Of a stretch of DNA of 21,013 nt, positions 1-8,167 are shown one piece after another. The stretch covers positions 1 through 21,013 of the forward strand of contig CAYQXJ010000024.1 of the NCBI GenBank assembly GCA_964421565.1. The letters are read 5' to 3'. Source of the DNA: CAYQXJ01 sp964421565 (GTDB taxonomy: Bacteria > Planctomycetota > Brocadiia > SM23-32). The number at the start of each line of letters is the position of its first letter. Positions within the stretch are counted from its first letter, which is position 1. Both the position numbers and the translations under genes were made by a program. The notes beneath the pieces are model-generated. The model was given only the letters and a program-made list of their open reading frames with translations, was not told the DNA's origin and searched no databases.

Positions 1-2
1 AG

Positions 3-182
3 GCCACCCGCTACACCTGGCAATCCACCCCCCTCACCGACAGCCAGCCCTACCGCTTTGCCGTGTGGGTGGGATCGGCGGCGCACCCCGATGGCGTCGA
101 GACGGCTAACACTGACGAGTACGCGGCCACGGCGGACGCCGAGCAGCCCGTCGCACCAGCCCTGACCGCCCAAGTCATATGA
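3..182 (+). CDS. C-terminal end of an FN3-like domain protein (partial)
   Basis: An open frame enters from the left edge and ends at TGA 180-182, giving the last 59 residues of a larger protein. The visible part has the alternating aromatic and hydrophobic pattern of the last strands of a fibronectin type III-like beta sandwich (PLTDSQPYRFAVWV, then a DGVE-type turn and an Ala/Thr-rich end). Such repeats occur in large surface proteins and in phage tail or adhesin proteins. The N-terminal part lies outside the window, so the function cannot be stated. It precedes the HNH gene on the same strand by about 360 bp. Confidence 0.55.
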   Translation, partial: ATRYTWQSTPLTDSQPYRFAVWVGSAAHPDGVETANTDEYAATADAEQPVAPALTAQVI

Positions 183-543
183 GCTGGTCGGCGGCCTTCC
201 AACATCCCAGACGCCTCCCGTAGGACTGTTCGGCCTTGCCCGTCCGGCCGTCCCGGGCCCACGGAGTCACGATCCGTCGCAAGCCTCAGCTCTGCCGCCA
301 CTTCCGACCAGCGCCCTGACAGAAGTGGAAATGCCCCGAGAATGTGGGTACAGACCTTGCTCTTGCACAGCGCCCTTGGCGCCAACCTGCATAGAGTTAG
401 ACTTCTGGCGAAAGGGGAACCATATGAGACGCCCTAGATGGCGCTCGGCTGCCCTGAAGCCTTTCTGTGCCGCTGCTTGTGGCGTGTGAGCGCCGGTCCC
501 GCCTTCGGCGCGCCGAGAGCACGAGCTACAATGAGGAGCACAG
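183..543. other. Intergenic region without recognisable gene
   Basis: This 361-bp stretch lies between the FN3-like tail and the HNH gene. Frames that stay open here have no family resemblance and no convincing ribosome binding site. The only functional element I can point to is a GAGGAGCA-type ribosome binding site just before position 544. I see no repeat, tRNA or strong promoter. Confidence 0.5.
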
Positions 544-783
544 ATGAAGAAGCCTGATAACTGGGAGGAGTACATCAAGAGCGACCGCTGGAAGGCCCTC
601 GTTGAAGAACACCCGCGGGCCGTCGGCTATCGCTGCCAAGTGTGCAACCGCGAAGGGGAGCTCCAAGGGCACCATAGGACCTACGAGAACTTCGGCAACG
701 AAGAGTGGTATGACGTCGTCATCCTCTGCAAGAAGTGTCATTCCCTTGCCCACAGGCGGCCATTCTGGGCATACAGACAGTGA
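544..783 (+). CDS. Small HNH-type nuclease-like protein
   Basis: This 79-residue protein has the zinc-finger and histidine layout of small HNH proteins: Cys31-x2-Cys34, then GHH at 42-44, an Asn-containing segment (GNEEWYDVVIL), then Cys62-x2-Cys65-His66 and a further His70. In the family the two CxxC pairs hold a structural zinc and the His-Asn-His set binds the catalytic metal for DNA cleavage. The ATG at 544 follows a GAGGAGCA ribosome binding site at about 8 bp. At 79 residues it is little more than the HNH core, with no separate DNA-recognition domain. It lies just beyond the helicase operon but on the opposite strand, so it is probably not part of that operon. It could be a phage-type HNH or a defence nuclease. 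The stop codon is embedded in a perfect stem-loop. Confidence 0.75.
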   Translation: MKKPDNWEEYIKSDRWKALVEEHPRAVGYRCQVCNREGELQGHHRTYENFGNEEWYDVVILCKKCHSLAHRRPFWAYRQ

Positions 784-799
784 CGCCGTGCCGTCACTG
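778..799 (+). terminator. Stem-loop at the HNH stop codon, possible terminator
   Basis: CAGTGACG and CGTCACTG form a perfect 8-bp stem around a 6-base CCGTGC loop. The TGA stop (781-783) of the HNH gene lies in the left arm. No U-tract follows; the next bases are C/G-rich. It may therefore act as an mRNA-stabilising hairpin or a factor-assisted terminator rather than a classical intrinsic terminator. Confidence 0.4.
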
Positions 800-1034
800 C
801 CCCGGCCGGTCCGCCGCACCACAGGGTCTTGGGCCCGTCCAGAATGAGGCGTAGACGCCGCTGCCCTTGTGGAGTGCCTTCCGTCGCAGACTCAGGCTAC
901 CGGCCTTGCCAGTCTTCAGCGCCAGCGCGAGGTGACCGCCGCTTCCTTCTCAGCCCGCGTCTTTCGGAACCGGACGGATGGAGTTCGACACGCCGCCGGC
1001 TTTGTTAGTAGCACTGAAGGCTTGGCCTCTCCGC

Positions 1035-4000
1035 TCAGGTACTGGCCCTCGGTGATAGGTCTATCGGGCGGGGCGTGAGGGCATCCTCATCCGACAGCTC
1101 CCCCCAGTGGGAGTGGATGTAGGCGAGCAGGTCTTCCTGGCGCGGTTGGCCGAACACGAGACGGTACATGGCCACGGCCCGCTTGAGTCTTTCGTACCGC
1201 TCCCCGTCCCTGCTGAGCGGGTAGGTCGGGACATGGCGCGTGATCTTATGCTCGGCCCCAGGCACGACCCAGTAGGGGACCAGTTCGCTGTGCTCCCCGG
1301 CGAACTCCGCCCGCGCCCGCGCGAACAAGGCCGCCCAGAGGTCAGACAGCGCCACTGTGCCATTCGCAGGCGACTTGAGGCCGTAGCGTGCCGCGATGCT
1401 GTGTCGGATAGCGTGTCCCTTGTAGCGGTGGACCCTCCCCTCACGTTGTTCCAGGTCGACCGGGTTGTTTGGCAGGTTCCAGTGGCAGACATTCATGCAG
1501 TACTGGTGGAAGTCGAGACCCTCCTGTCCCACCGATGTCGTGGCGACGATGAACGGCCAGAACGGGGAGTTGAAGGCCTGCCGGACCTGTTCCTTGCGGG
1601 TCCTGTAGCCGCCGTAGCCCCTCTCCTCTTCGGCGCGGAGGTCGCCGAATCGCAGAGCGAAACGGCACCGGATGCTATGGGTCTCGAGGTCAACCTCCGT
1701 GCGGTCCTCTGAGACGAGCACATCGTCGAAGTCCAGGTTGACCGTCCGGATCGAGACCGCCGTCTCGATCTCCTCCGCCAGCTGGGGCAGGGATTTCTCG
1801 GCGCCCTTGTCGGTGAGCCCGAGCGAATCCCTGAGGACGTGGACGTACTCGTCCAGAACGGCCTGGAGATTGCCCTGTTCGCAGTACTCGAGCACGGCTT
1901 CCCAGTAGTGCAGATCCTCCCGGCTGTGGAGCTCCTGCAGCAGATCTGTCACGGCCGACAGGTTGAACAGGGTGCGGAAGCCGAGGGCAACCCGAGCCGC
2001 CGATGCTAGGAAGAGCGGTGCATGCCGGCGCCGCTCGGAGTTACCGTACAGGCGGAACAGTGAGCGCAGCGCCGTAACGGCGGGCGAACCGAGGGCCACC
2101 TGGACAAGCACGTCCACCAGATCGTCCGGTGGGTCGCCCAGGCCTATGGCCCCTCGGGCGCAGGATCGGAACTGCTCCACGTGAGCGGCGAACTGCCCCT
2201 CTTCGCCCTGCGCCTCCTGCATGTCGGCCCACCTGATGTCGGCGTCATCTGAAGCCAGCCAGGGCTCCACGGCGGACTGGTGGTAACGCATGTCGAGCAG
2301 CGCGAGCGCCGCCCAGTACCAGGCCTGGTCGCCGCGTCCCGACGCCCGACGTCCCCGGAGCAAGGGGGCAACCAGCCGTTCGATCTCTCCTCGGACACGC
2401 TCTGCGACCGATTCATATGCCGGGGCCTTGCCATCGCCGGCTCCGGCAACCGCGAGGGCCAGGGGATCGATCCTGCTTGCGAGGGTCCAGCACGGATAGA
2501 ACGGCACCAGGTTGGCCATCCGGTCGGGGTTGCCCTCGGTGACGGGAAACTCGAGCAGACGGGCCCGGGCCTGGGCATGCCTGGCGTAGCCCAGGCGTTC
2601 GCCATCCTCCCCGACCATCCGCCTCTCCGCGTCGTAGCTGCAGAGCATGGCGATCACCTTGGGGACGATGCGCCAGGAGGAGAAGACCAAGTGCTTGGAC
2701 TGGGGGGCACCCGTTGCCTCGGCGTAGGGCCCACGGTCAGGACGGTAGTACGGGATACATGGGGGAATCCAGAGGAGCTTCCAGGCCCCCCTGCCCACCG
2801 TGTCGGCCATCAGCCTTCGCAGCCGTGCGTTCGGTGGGACGAGTTCCTGATAGGTCTGGATGTCCGACCATCGCAGCAGGTGTCTGCCCTTCCCGGCCAG
2901 CGTCCCCGCCACGTCGGGAGCGGGCTCTTCGACTGTCTCAACAAACCGCTTCTTGATCTTGTAGCCGGTCCGGTCCATGGTGTTCAGCACATAGGGCGCT
3001 GACTTCCAGTATTCGAGGGGCTCGCCGACGTCGATAGCCCTGGCCACGGCGTCTACCAGGGCGAACTCCCGCAGGTCATCGGCTCCCGGCCGGACCCGCA
3101 ATCCGCCCGTCTCCCGCAGCATGCCGCTCCGGTCCTGAGAGGAAGAGAGGCGTTCCGTGCGCACCATGACGCGGCGCAGAACTGCCTCGATGCGCTCTCG
3201 GGCCGCCGCCAGCCGCCCCGTCCTTTCGGGCCCTGCATCGAGGAGGGCCTCCCGATACTCCCGAAGGTCTCTGCTCAGCCTCTCGGTTTCCGCCTTCGAA
3301 TCGAAGAGGAACTCCATGGTCCGCAGGAAGTCGGTGTAGTGGTCGTCCACATTACCTTCCTGGTAGAGCGTGTAGGCCTTGTAGGGCGTGGCCGACAGGA
3401 GCAGGACCTTGGCGTCCTTGTACTCGAAGAGCGTCCTGGCAAGCTCGGCGGCCTCATCTTCGCCGTCGAGGAGGTCCCGGAACCGCTGAAACTCGTCCAG
3501 TATGATGATGTCGGGCTCGAGCGCGTGGCAGCAGGTCTCGGCCAGCAACTGCCGGACCTCCCCGATGAAGCGCCCCTGCGTCTCCCTGTCTTTGTCCGGG
3601 ACGTGCTTGCGGTAGTAGCCGAACCGGTCGGCCAGCTCATCAAAAGCCCGCCGCAAGCGCGGCCGCTTGGCGAGCGCGGCAAGGAATCCCTGTGTCAGGC
3701 CGGGGTTCACATCCTCCATGTTCACGTTCTTGAGGTAGTAGTCGCGCCACGTTTCCTTCTTGGTCACGTAGTACTGGAGGAGGTTCTTCGGCCCCGCCCG
3801 ATCGCCGAACCCCCAGCCCTCCCGCAGCAGCCAGTAGATAAGCGCCCGTTCGCGGGCGATTCCCCCGCTCGAGCGCAGGTTGAACGAAGTGCCCGGCGTG
3901 AAGCTGATGAAGTTGACGCGAGAGGCGTTCAGGTCCCCCAGGTGGAGGGGCAGGAGCGTAAGGCGCGTGGCGTGCGCCTTCCTGCTGACGTCGGCGCCTC

Positions 4001-4295
4001 CCCAGGGCTCGACGTTCAGGCGGTTGATGTTCTGGCGGGCGATGTCCGCGTTCGAGCAGACGTAGATGACGTCGATCCTCTCGATGCGATGCTCGCCCTC
4101 CCACAGCCGGTCGATGGCCCTGGCGATCAGCCCCCGAGCTACCAGCGTCTTCCCGAGCCCCACCTCGTCGGCGATGAGGAAACGCTTGGCCCCCTCCTCG
4201 TACAGCCTCCGGTACACGTAATCAACCGTTTGCCTCTGGAAGTCCTTGAGCACGCTCAGGGCACGCGCCGTGTCCGGTTTGCGCTCTTCAGGCAT
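1035..4295 (-). CDS. SNF2/DEAH-like superfamily 2 helicase of a defence operon
   Basis: This 1086-residue protein is read from the ATG at 4295, whose A is shared with the TGA of the upstream gene (TGATG). A frame extension to 4340 exists but lies inside that gene. It has an ATP-driven superfamily 2 core: Walker A ADEVGLGKT at 42-50, the DExx box DEFQ at about 267-270, SATP (motif III) at about 301-304, and motif VI QREGRVHR at 950-957. Motif VI is preceded by a VGQEGLDFH segment like motif V. About 650 residues separate motifs III and VI, so there is a large insertion or accessory domain. The protein should translocate on or remodel nucleic acid. As the last gene after DUF6361 and the HKD protein, it probably works with that nuclease. 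Helicase plus phospholipase D pairs are known from defence systems such as DISARM and Mokosh, but this gene set matches neither. Confidence 0.85.
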   Translation of the reverse strand: MPEERKPDTARALSVLKDFQRQTVDYVYRRLYEEGAKRFLIADEVGLGKTLVARGLIARAIDRLWEGEHRIERIDVIYVCSNADIARQNINRLNVEPWGGADVSRKAHATRLTLLPLHLGDLNASRVNFISFTPGTSFNLRSSGGIARERALIYWLLREGWGFGDRAGPKNLLQYYVTKKETWRDYYLKNVNMEDVNPGLTQGFLAALAKRPRLRRAFDELADRFGYYRKHVPDKDRETQGRFIGEVRQLLAETCCHALEPDIIILDEFQRFRDLLDGEDEAAELARTLFEYKDAKVLLLSATPYKAYTLYQEGNVDDHYTDFLRTMEFLFDSKAETERLSRDLREYREALLDAGPERTGRLAAARERIEAVLRRVMVRTERLSSSQDRSGMLRETGGLRVRPGADDLREFALVDAVARAIDVGEPLEYWKSAPYVLNTMDRTGYKIKKRFVETVEEPAPDVAGTLAGKGRHLLRWSDIQTYQELVPPNARLRRLMADTVGRGAWKLLWIPPCIPYYRPDRGPYAEATGAPQSKHLVFSSWRIVPKVIAMLCSYDAERRMVGEDGERLGYARHAQARARLLEFPVTEGNPDRMANLVPFYPCWTLASRIDPLALAVAGAGDGKAPAYESVAERVRGEIERLVAPLLRGRRASGRGDQAWYWAALALLDMRYHQSAVEPWLASDDADIRWADMQEAQGEEGQFAAHVEQFRSCARGAIGLGDPPDDLVDVLVQVALGSPAVTALRSLFRLYGNSERRRHAPLFLASAARVALGFRTLFNLSAVTDLLQELHSREDLHYWEAVLEYCEQGNLQAVLDEYVHVLRDSLGLTDKGAEKSLPQLAEEIETAVSIRTVNLDFDDVLVSEDRTEVDLETHSIRCRFALRFGDLRAEEERGYGGYRTRKEQVRQAFNSPFWPFIVATTSVGQEGLDFHQYCMNVCHWNLPNNPVDLEQREGRVHRYKGHAIRHSIAARYGLKSPANGTVALSDLWAALFARARAEFAGEHSELVPYWVVPGAEHKITRHVPTYPLSRDGERYERLKRAVAMYRLVFGQPRQEDLLAYIHSHWGELSDEDALTPRPIDLSPRAST

Positions 4296-6268
4296 CAGGC
4301 GATCGGCTCCCTTCCACGCGCCTCCTCGAAGACGCTCCACAGCGCCATGAACTCCTCCGGGATCACGGCCCGCCCGGCCTGCGTGCGCCTCAGCTCTTCG
4401 ACAAGCCGGGAGACCCGGTCTATGGACTCGGGCGAGCGGCTGAATGCGCTGACCATGCGCTCAAAGAGGGGCATTCCGTCGAACAGGCCGCCCACGAATT
4501 CGCAACTGTGGCCGCGTGCGGATTCCCCCAGAAGGATGTCCACGGCCTCCGGCGCTCCCTCCTCTGCGAGAAGGAACAGCAGATAGCGCAGGAAGCGGTC
4601 CCTGTCGCTGAGTATCGAACTCAGCACGAAGCTGTCCCTATCGGCGGGGAACCCCTCGGCCGGCAGGTTGAGGACGAAGGAGGCCGTGAGCTCCTGCCCT
4701 TCCCAGCGAGTGACTAGGTGAAAGGCCATGAACCGAGTCAGGTCGCCCGGCGCGGTGGGGGCAAAGACGACCTCGCCTCCACTGGCCAGCGCGCCGGCAT
4801 CTCGTCGGGCAGCCCGGCCCAGGCTCAACGGGAAGCAGCTGGCCTTCATGTCGCCGGCCAGCGGCTGCACCGGCCGTTGTGCCCGGAGGCGGAGGTCGTA
4901 CGGGCCCGCGTCCGTCTCGGACGCCACGAGGCGGAGGCCAGCCTGGGCGATGTCGCGCCGCGCCGTCTCAAGGGCTTTCTCCGCAGCCCTTCGGCCGGCT
5001 TCATCCGGTGCCTGCTCTGCAGGGCGCACGTACCGATGCAAAAGGGCACGGAGGCAGGTGGCCTCCTTGCCCTCGTCCTCGGCCTCGTCTTCCTCCTTGC
5101 CCAGGATCTTCTCGATGCCGATCTCCCTCCTGCGCCCGCGTAGCCCGACCAGGAACTCCGTGTTCAATCCGCCAAATCCGGCGGCGGTGTAGTTCGCACT
5201 CCCCGTCCAGAGCCTCGTGTCCCTCGCGCCATGCTCAATGACGTAGAGCTTGGCATGAAGCCCACTGAACCGCCGTTTGCCGCTGCTCTCGGTTTCCCAG
5301 TCCTCGGCGGGCTCAACAGACTCCTCATCCTCTGCTTCGAAGCTATCGGCGTCGTGCCCGACTGCCTCCTCGGGGTCCTCCGCCGCCTCGTCCATGACGT
5401 AGACTTCCGTGCCGCTCGACTCCAGTTGGCGCCACGTCTCGTCGCTCAACGCGTCCAGGCTGTCGGTCCGCGAGATCAGGACGTTGCGCCGGCCGTGCTC
5501 GATCAGGTGCGCGAGCTGGCTGTCACTGAGGAACGGCGACACCACCATCTGCCTGCGGCATCCCTCCGCGGACGGCCGCCCGGGCCCAAGGGTCCGGAGC
5601 CCGAGGGGAGCGAAGCCCAGATCCTGCCGGCCGCCCCCATCCTGGAAGGGCTCAGGGAGGGCGAAGCGGACGCGCCGCACCTCGTCCGCCATCAGCTCGA
5701 CGTGCTCCGATGCCGGCCCGGACATATCCGACGCCGCGAGGCCCGGGAGCGCGGCCACGAAGTCGCCCAGCGGATGGTTCCGGCTGAAGGCGTACGTGCG
5801 GTCCTCCAGCTCACCTTCCAGAACCACCGCGGTATCCCAGGAACGGTCCTGAGTCAGGTTGCGCGAGAGGCAGAGAAAGCGGTAGATGACCGGCCGGCCC
5901 TCTTGCGCGAACCGTAGCAGCCAGGTCTTCGGGTGGAAGACGCCGGACTCGCTCTCCGGCCGCACCTCGATCACCGCGGGTTCGAGGTAGCTGTAGAGGA
6001 GCGATTCCTGCCGCGGCACGCTGATGTGGCCCTGCTGGCAGAAGACGGCGAAGCGCCCGACCGTGCGGCGCAGGGCTTCAAGGACGGCCACCGGGTCGGC
6101 GAGGGCCTGCTCGCGGCCCTCCAGCTCGAGCACGGCCATGGAGACTGGCGCCATCAGCAGTGATACCAGGTCCAGGCTGTACGTCGTGGCCACGGCCCGG
6201 TCCAGCACGTAGCCCGGCGGTGGCCGCAGTTCGGTCAGGTAGAGCAGCCTGTCCGTCGGTTCAAGCAT
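4295..6268 (-). CDS. Phospholipase D-like (two HKD motifs) protein, likely nuclease
   Basis: This 657-residue protein has two HKD half-sites. Numbered from the ATG at 6268, the first is His112-Pro-Lys114 followed by SRNLT with Asn137. The second is His338-Ala-Lys340 followed by GSANYT with Asn359 and Glu371. In the phospholipase D superfamily the paired histidines cleave phosphodiester bonds, and in helicase-linked operons the members are usually DNA or RNA nucleases. A very acidic stretch (about residues 292-330) lies just before the second motif, with a second acidic patch after it. I chose the ATG at 6268 because it overlaps the upstream stop as ATGCTTGA and follows GGGAGCGGGA; the ATG at 6286 has no clear ribosome binding site. 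The gene is translationally coupled to the genes on both sides. No signal peptide is seen, so it should be cytoplasmic. Confidence 0.85.
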   Translation of the reverse strand: MLEPTDRLLYLTELRPPPGYVLDRAVATTYSLDLVSLLMAPVSMAVLELEGREQALADPVAVLEALRRTVGRFAVFCQQGHISVPRQESLLYSYLEPAVIEVRPESESGVFHPKTWLLRFAQEGRPVIYRFLCLSRNLTQDRSWDTAVVLEGELEDRTYAFSRNHPLGDFVAALPGLAASDMSGPASEHVELMADEVRRVRFALPEPFQDGGGRQDLGFAPLGLRTLGPGRPSAEGCRRQMVVSPFLSDSQLAHLIEHGRRNVLISRTDSLDALSDETWRQLESSGTEVYVMDEAAEDPEEAVGHDADSFEAEDEESVEPAEDWETESSGKRRFSGLHAKLYVIEHGARDTRLWTGSANYTAAGFGGLNTEFLVGLRGRRREIGIEKILGKEEDEAEDEGKEATCLRALLHRYVRPAEQAPDEAGRRAAEKALETARRDIAQAGLRLVASETDAGPYDLRLRAQRPVQPLAGDMKASCFPLSLGRAARRDAGALASGGEVVFAPTAPGDLTRFMAFHLVTRWEGQELTASFVLNLPAEGFPADRDSFVLSSILSDRDRFLRYLLFLLAEEGAPEAVDILLGESARGHSCEFVGGLFDGMPLFERMVSAFSRSPESIDRVSRLVEELRRTQAGRAVIPEEFMALWSVFEEARGREPIA

Positions 6269-7523
6269 CCGGGTTCCCGCTCCCATTGCGCATGCCGGCG
6301 TAGATGTCCTCCAGCATGGTGCGTGTTGTCGACCAGCGATAGTCGAGGCGGCCCGTCCCGGATGCGCCCCCCCATCGCGCCAGCGCTTCCGGGCTCACCA
6401 GCCGGGCCCTCTTGCCTCCCTTGAGCTGGACCTCCCGCGTCCGGATGAGCTCGTGCATCCGCGCGTCCTGCGTGAACGCCCGGGGGCTGTTCCCGCCGAA
6501 GAGCAGGCGCAGGACCCGCTCGACGAACCCCTTCGTTCGGAGCGGGATCGCCGCTCCTGTCAGCGCCGGGCAGTGCCAGAAGCCGCTGAGCTTCGAACCC
6601 CACTGCCGCAGCTCATCCCAGCGCGGCCCCACGAGGCCCGCCCACTCCGCGAGGGACTCCTTGTGGTCCTCGATCCACGCCGGCTCCTCGCGCTTCTGGG
6701 CCAGCAGCAGGTTGTAGAGCAGGGCCACGCCGTGCATACACTCTGAGAAGTCCCGTGCGTGGGAGAGGGTGGTTTGAAGCTCCGCGGTCAGGTCCGGCAC
6801 GATCGGGTGCTCCCAGGCGAATTCAACCTCGGCCGGCCGGTCCCAACGCAACGCCAGCGCGGCAAACAGGCTCTCCGGGTGCGTCTCGTTGATTCGGTCC
6901 GCCAGGTACTGTGCCTCCGAGCGACGGAGGCGGAAGGTCGCCCTCCTGGGGAAAGTACCGGGGGGCTCGGGCAGACCCGGATGCCAGTCGGCAGCCGTGG
7001 CCTGTACGCTCAGGTCTTCTGTCTCGCCCGAGAGGTAGTCGCCGCCCCGGCTCCCGCCGCGCACCATGGACTGCCGCGCCAGGCGACGGTGGAACTGGTT
7101 CTGCGAGCCGGGGAAGAGCCGCAGCCCCAGCCGTCCCAGGCCGGTCCAGTAGATGCTGCTCGGCATGCGCTGAAGCTCGGCCCCGGCTGATGCCCCTATC
7201 ACGCCGGCGGCGCTTTCCCGCTTCCGGAGGTGCTTGATGAGCGCCGCTTCCCGGAGCCGGACCATGTAGTCCACCCGCTCCGCAGGACGCGGCTGCCTCA
7301 GCCAGTTCCCCAACCCTTCGTATATCCAGGGGATGAAGAAGAAGTAGCGGGCCCGGGTTTGCATCGTCATGGTGCCCGGGGAAAAGTGGTCCGCGAAGGC
7401 GTCCCGGATGGTGCCTATTCCAAGCTCATCTCGCGTGTCCCGCACGCGGAAGAGCTTGACGAGGTCCAGCATCTTCTGCCGGTCCTCTTCCGCAAAATCG
7501 ACCCACCCGAACTTCGAAGGCAT
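6261..7523 (-). CDS. DUF6361-type protein, first gene of the helicase/HKD operon
   Basis: This 420-residue protein starts with FGWVDF at residues 5-10 and carries the block DELGIGTIRDAFAD (about 32-45) followed by TRARYFFFIPW (about 56-66). I recognise these as the N-terminal signature of the DUF6361 family. Its biochemical role is not known to me. The family often lies next to helicase and phospholipase D genes, which is the case here. The ATG at 7523 has GGTGAG 7 bp upstream and matches the usual start of the family. The frame runs on to a GTG at 7628, but that start is badly spaced from any ribosome binding site. The stop overlaps the start of the HKD gene by 8 bp. No transmembrane segment or known catalytic motif is visible. 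It could be a recognition or scaffold subunit, which is an inference. Confidence 0.75.
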   Translation of the reverse strand: MPSKFGWVDFAEEDRQKMLDLVKLFRVRDTRDELGIGTIRDAFADHFSPGTMTMQTRARYFFFIPWIYEGLGNWLRQPRPAERVDYMVRLREAALIKHLRKRESAAGVIGASAGAELQRMPSSIYWTGLGRLGLRLFPGSQNQFHRRLARQSMVRGGSRGGDYLSGETEDLSVQATAADWHPGLPEPPGTFPRRATFRLRRSEAQYLADRINETHPESLFAALALRWDRPAEVEFAWEHPIVPDLTAELQTTLSHARDFSECMHGVALLYNLLLAQKREEPAWIEDHKESLAEWAGLVGPRWDELRQWGSKLSGFWHCPALTGAAIPLRTKGFVERVLRLLFGGNSPRAFTQDARMHELIRTREVQLKGGKRARLVSPEALARWGGASGTGRLDYRWSTTRTMLEDIYAGMRNGSGNPDA

Positions 7524-7639
7524 TCCCGGACTCACCTGCGCAAAAGGCTGGCGCTGCTCGTCTGACAGGTCCGTCGAAGCGCGAGAACGCGAACGCGCGA
7601 CGCGGTTCGAGCGCAACCAACGAAACACTCACCGGTGTG

Positions 7640-7668
7640 AGAGTATCACGCGGCGCCAGAACTCTCAA
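7640..7668 (-). promoter_or_regulatory. Candidate promoter of the DUF6361-HKD-helicase operon
   Basis: On the minus strand, TTGAGA (7668-7663) and TACTCT (7645-7640) are separated by exactly 17 bp. The -35 is a good match to the sigma-70 consensus and the -10 a weak one. Transcription would start near 7633, giving a leader of about 110 bases before the ATG at 7523. An 8-bp palindrome, CACCGGTG (7630-7637), lies on the predicted start and could be an operator. Confidence 0.3.
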
Positions 7669-8073
7669 GGCTCACCGCGACAGTCCCAATCTTGCCGCCG
7701 GAAGAGGCCGCGTGGAGGTGAGAGGCTAGGGAGGCAAGGTTTCCAGCAGCGGCCTCGCTGCCGGCCGAACCTACGCTTCGTGATGGGAGCGGCGACCGCC
7801 CCTGGCTTTGCCATAGGGAAACCAGAGCCCCTACGCGGACGCCGCTACGGCAAATCCTGACCAAGTCGGCGGCCCGCGTCAAACTGCACAGATGGGCTGA
7901 AGGACCTCCCTATCCTTACGGCCCGGCATCGCCTGTTCGCGAGGTATGCGAGGGAAATGCTCCCTGGAGTTACCCCGTAGTGGGGGGGAGGCTGATCTGC
8001 CTCTTTCGCCGGGGCGACTGATCTACACCAGTTAAGTCCACACGGCCACGGCCAGCTCCTTCGTGATCGGTAG

Positions 8074-8102
8074 TTGTGTCCTGGATGTTCGTTTGCTATG
8101 CT
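8074..8102 (+). promoter_or_regulatory. Candidate promoter of the PD-(D/E)XK nuclease gene
   Basis: TTGTGT (8074-8079) and TATGCT (8097-8102) are 17 bp apart, upstream of the nuclease start at 8168. Both boxes match the consensus only partly. I found no copy of the TGTTGAC inverted repeat seen before the methyltransferase gene, so shared control by that site is not supported here. Confidence 0.25.
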
Positions 8103-8167
8103 TCCCAGCAGGCTATCCTCCACAGACGCGATGACCTCATCGCCTTGAGCTAACGGAGAACCACCGG

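Larger units (their letters stand above)
7524..8167. other. Divergent intergenic region between DUF6361 operon and nuclease gene
   Basis: These 644 bp separate the minus-strand operon from the plus-strand nuclease gene. They hold candidate promoters for both directions. A small perfect hairpin lies at 7746-7761 (GCAGCG, GCCT, CGCTGC). Short frames inside, for example 8123-7845 on the minus strand, look like chance translation: they have no family resemblance and odd composition. I see no RNA gene. Confidence 0.45.

Noticed and set aside
3339..4586. Long plus-strand open frame (415 codons) opposite the helicase and HKD genes
   Set aside because: It is antisense to two well-supported genes and has low-complexity Val/Leu/Pro/Arg composition without a domain; high GC content creates such frames.
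7845..8123. Small minus-strand gene in the divergent intergenic region
   Set aside because: Ninety-two codons rich in Pro, Arg, Ser and Trp with no family resemblance, overlapping the candidate promoter of the nuclease gene.
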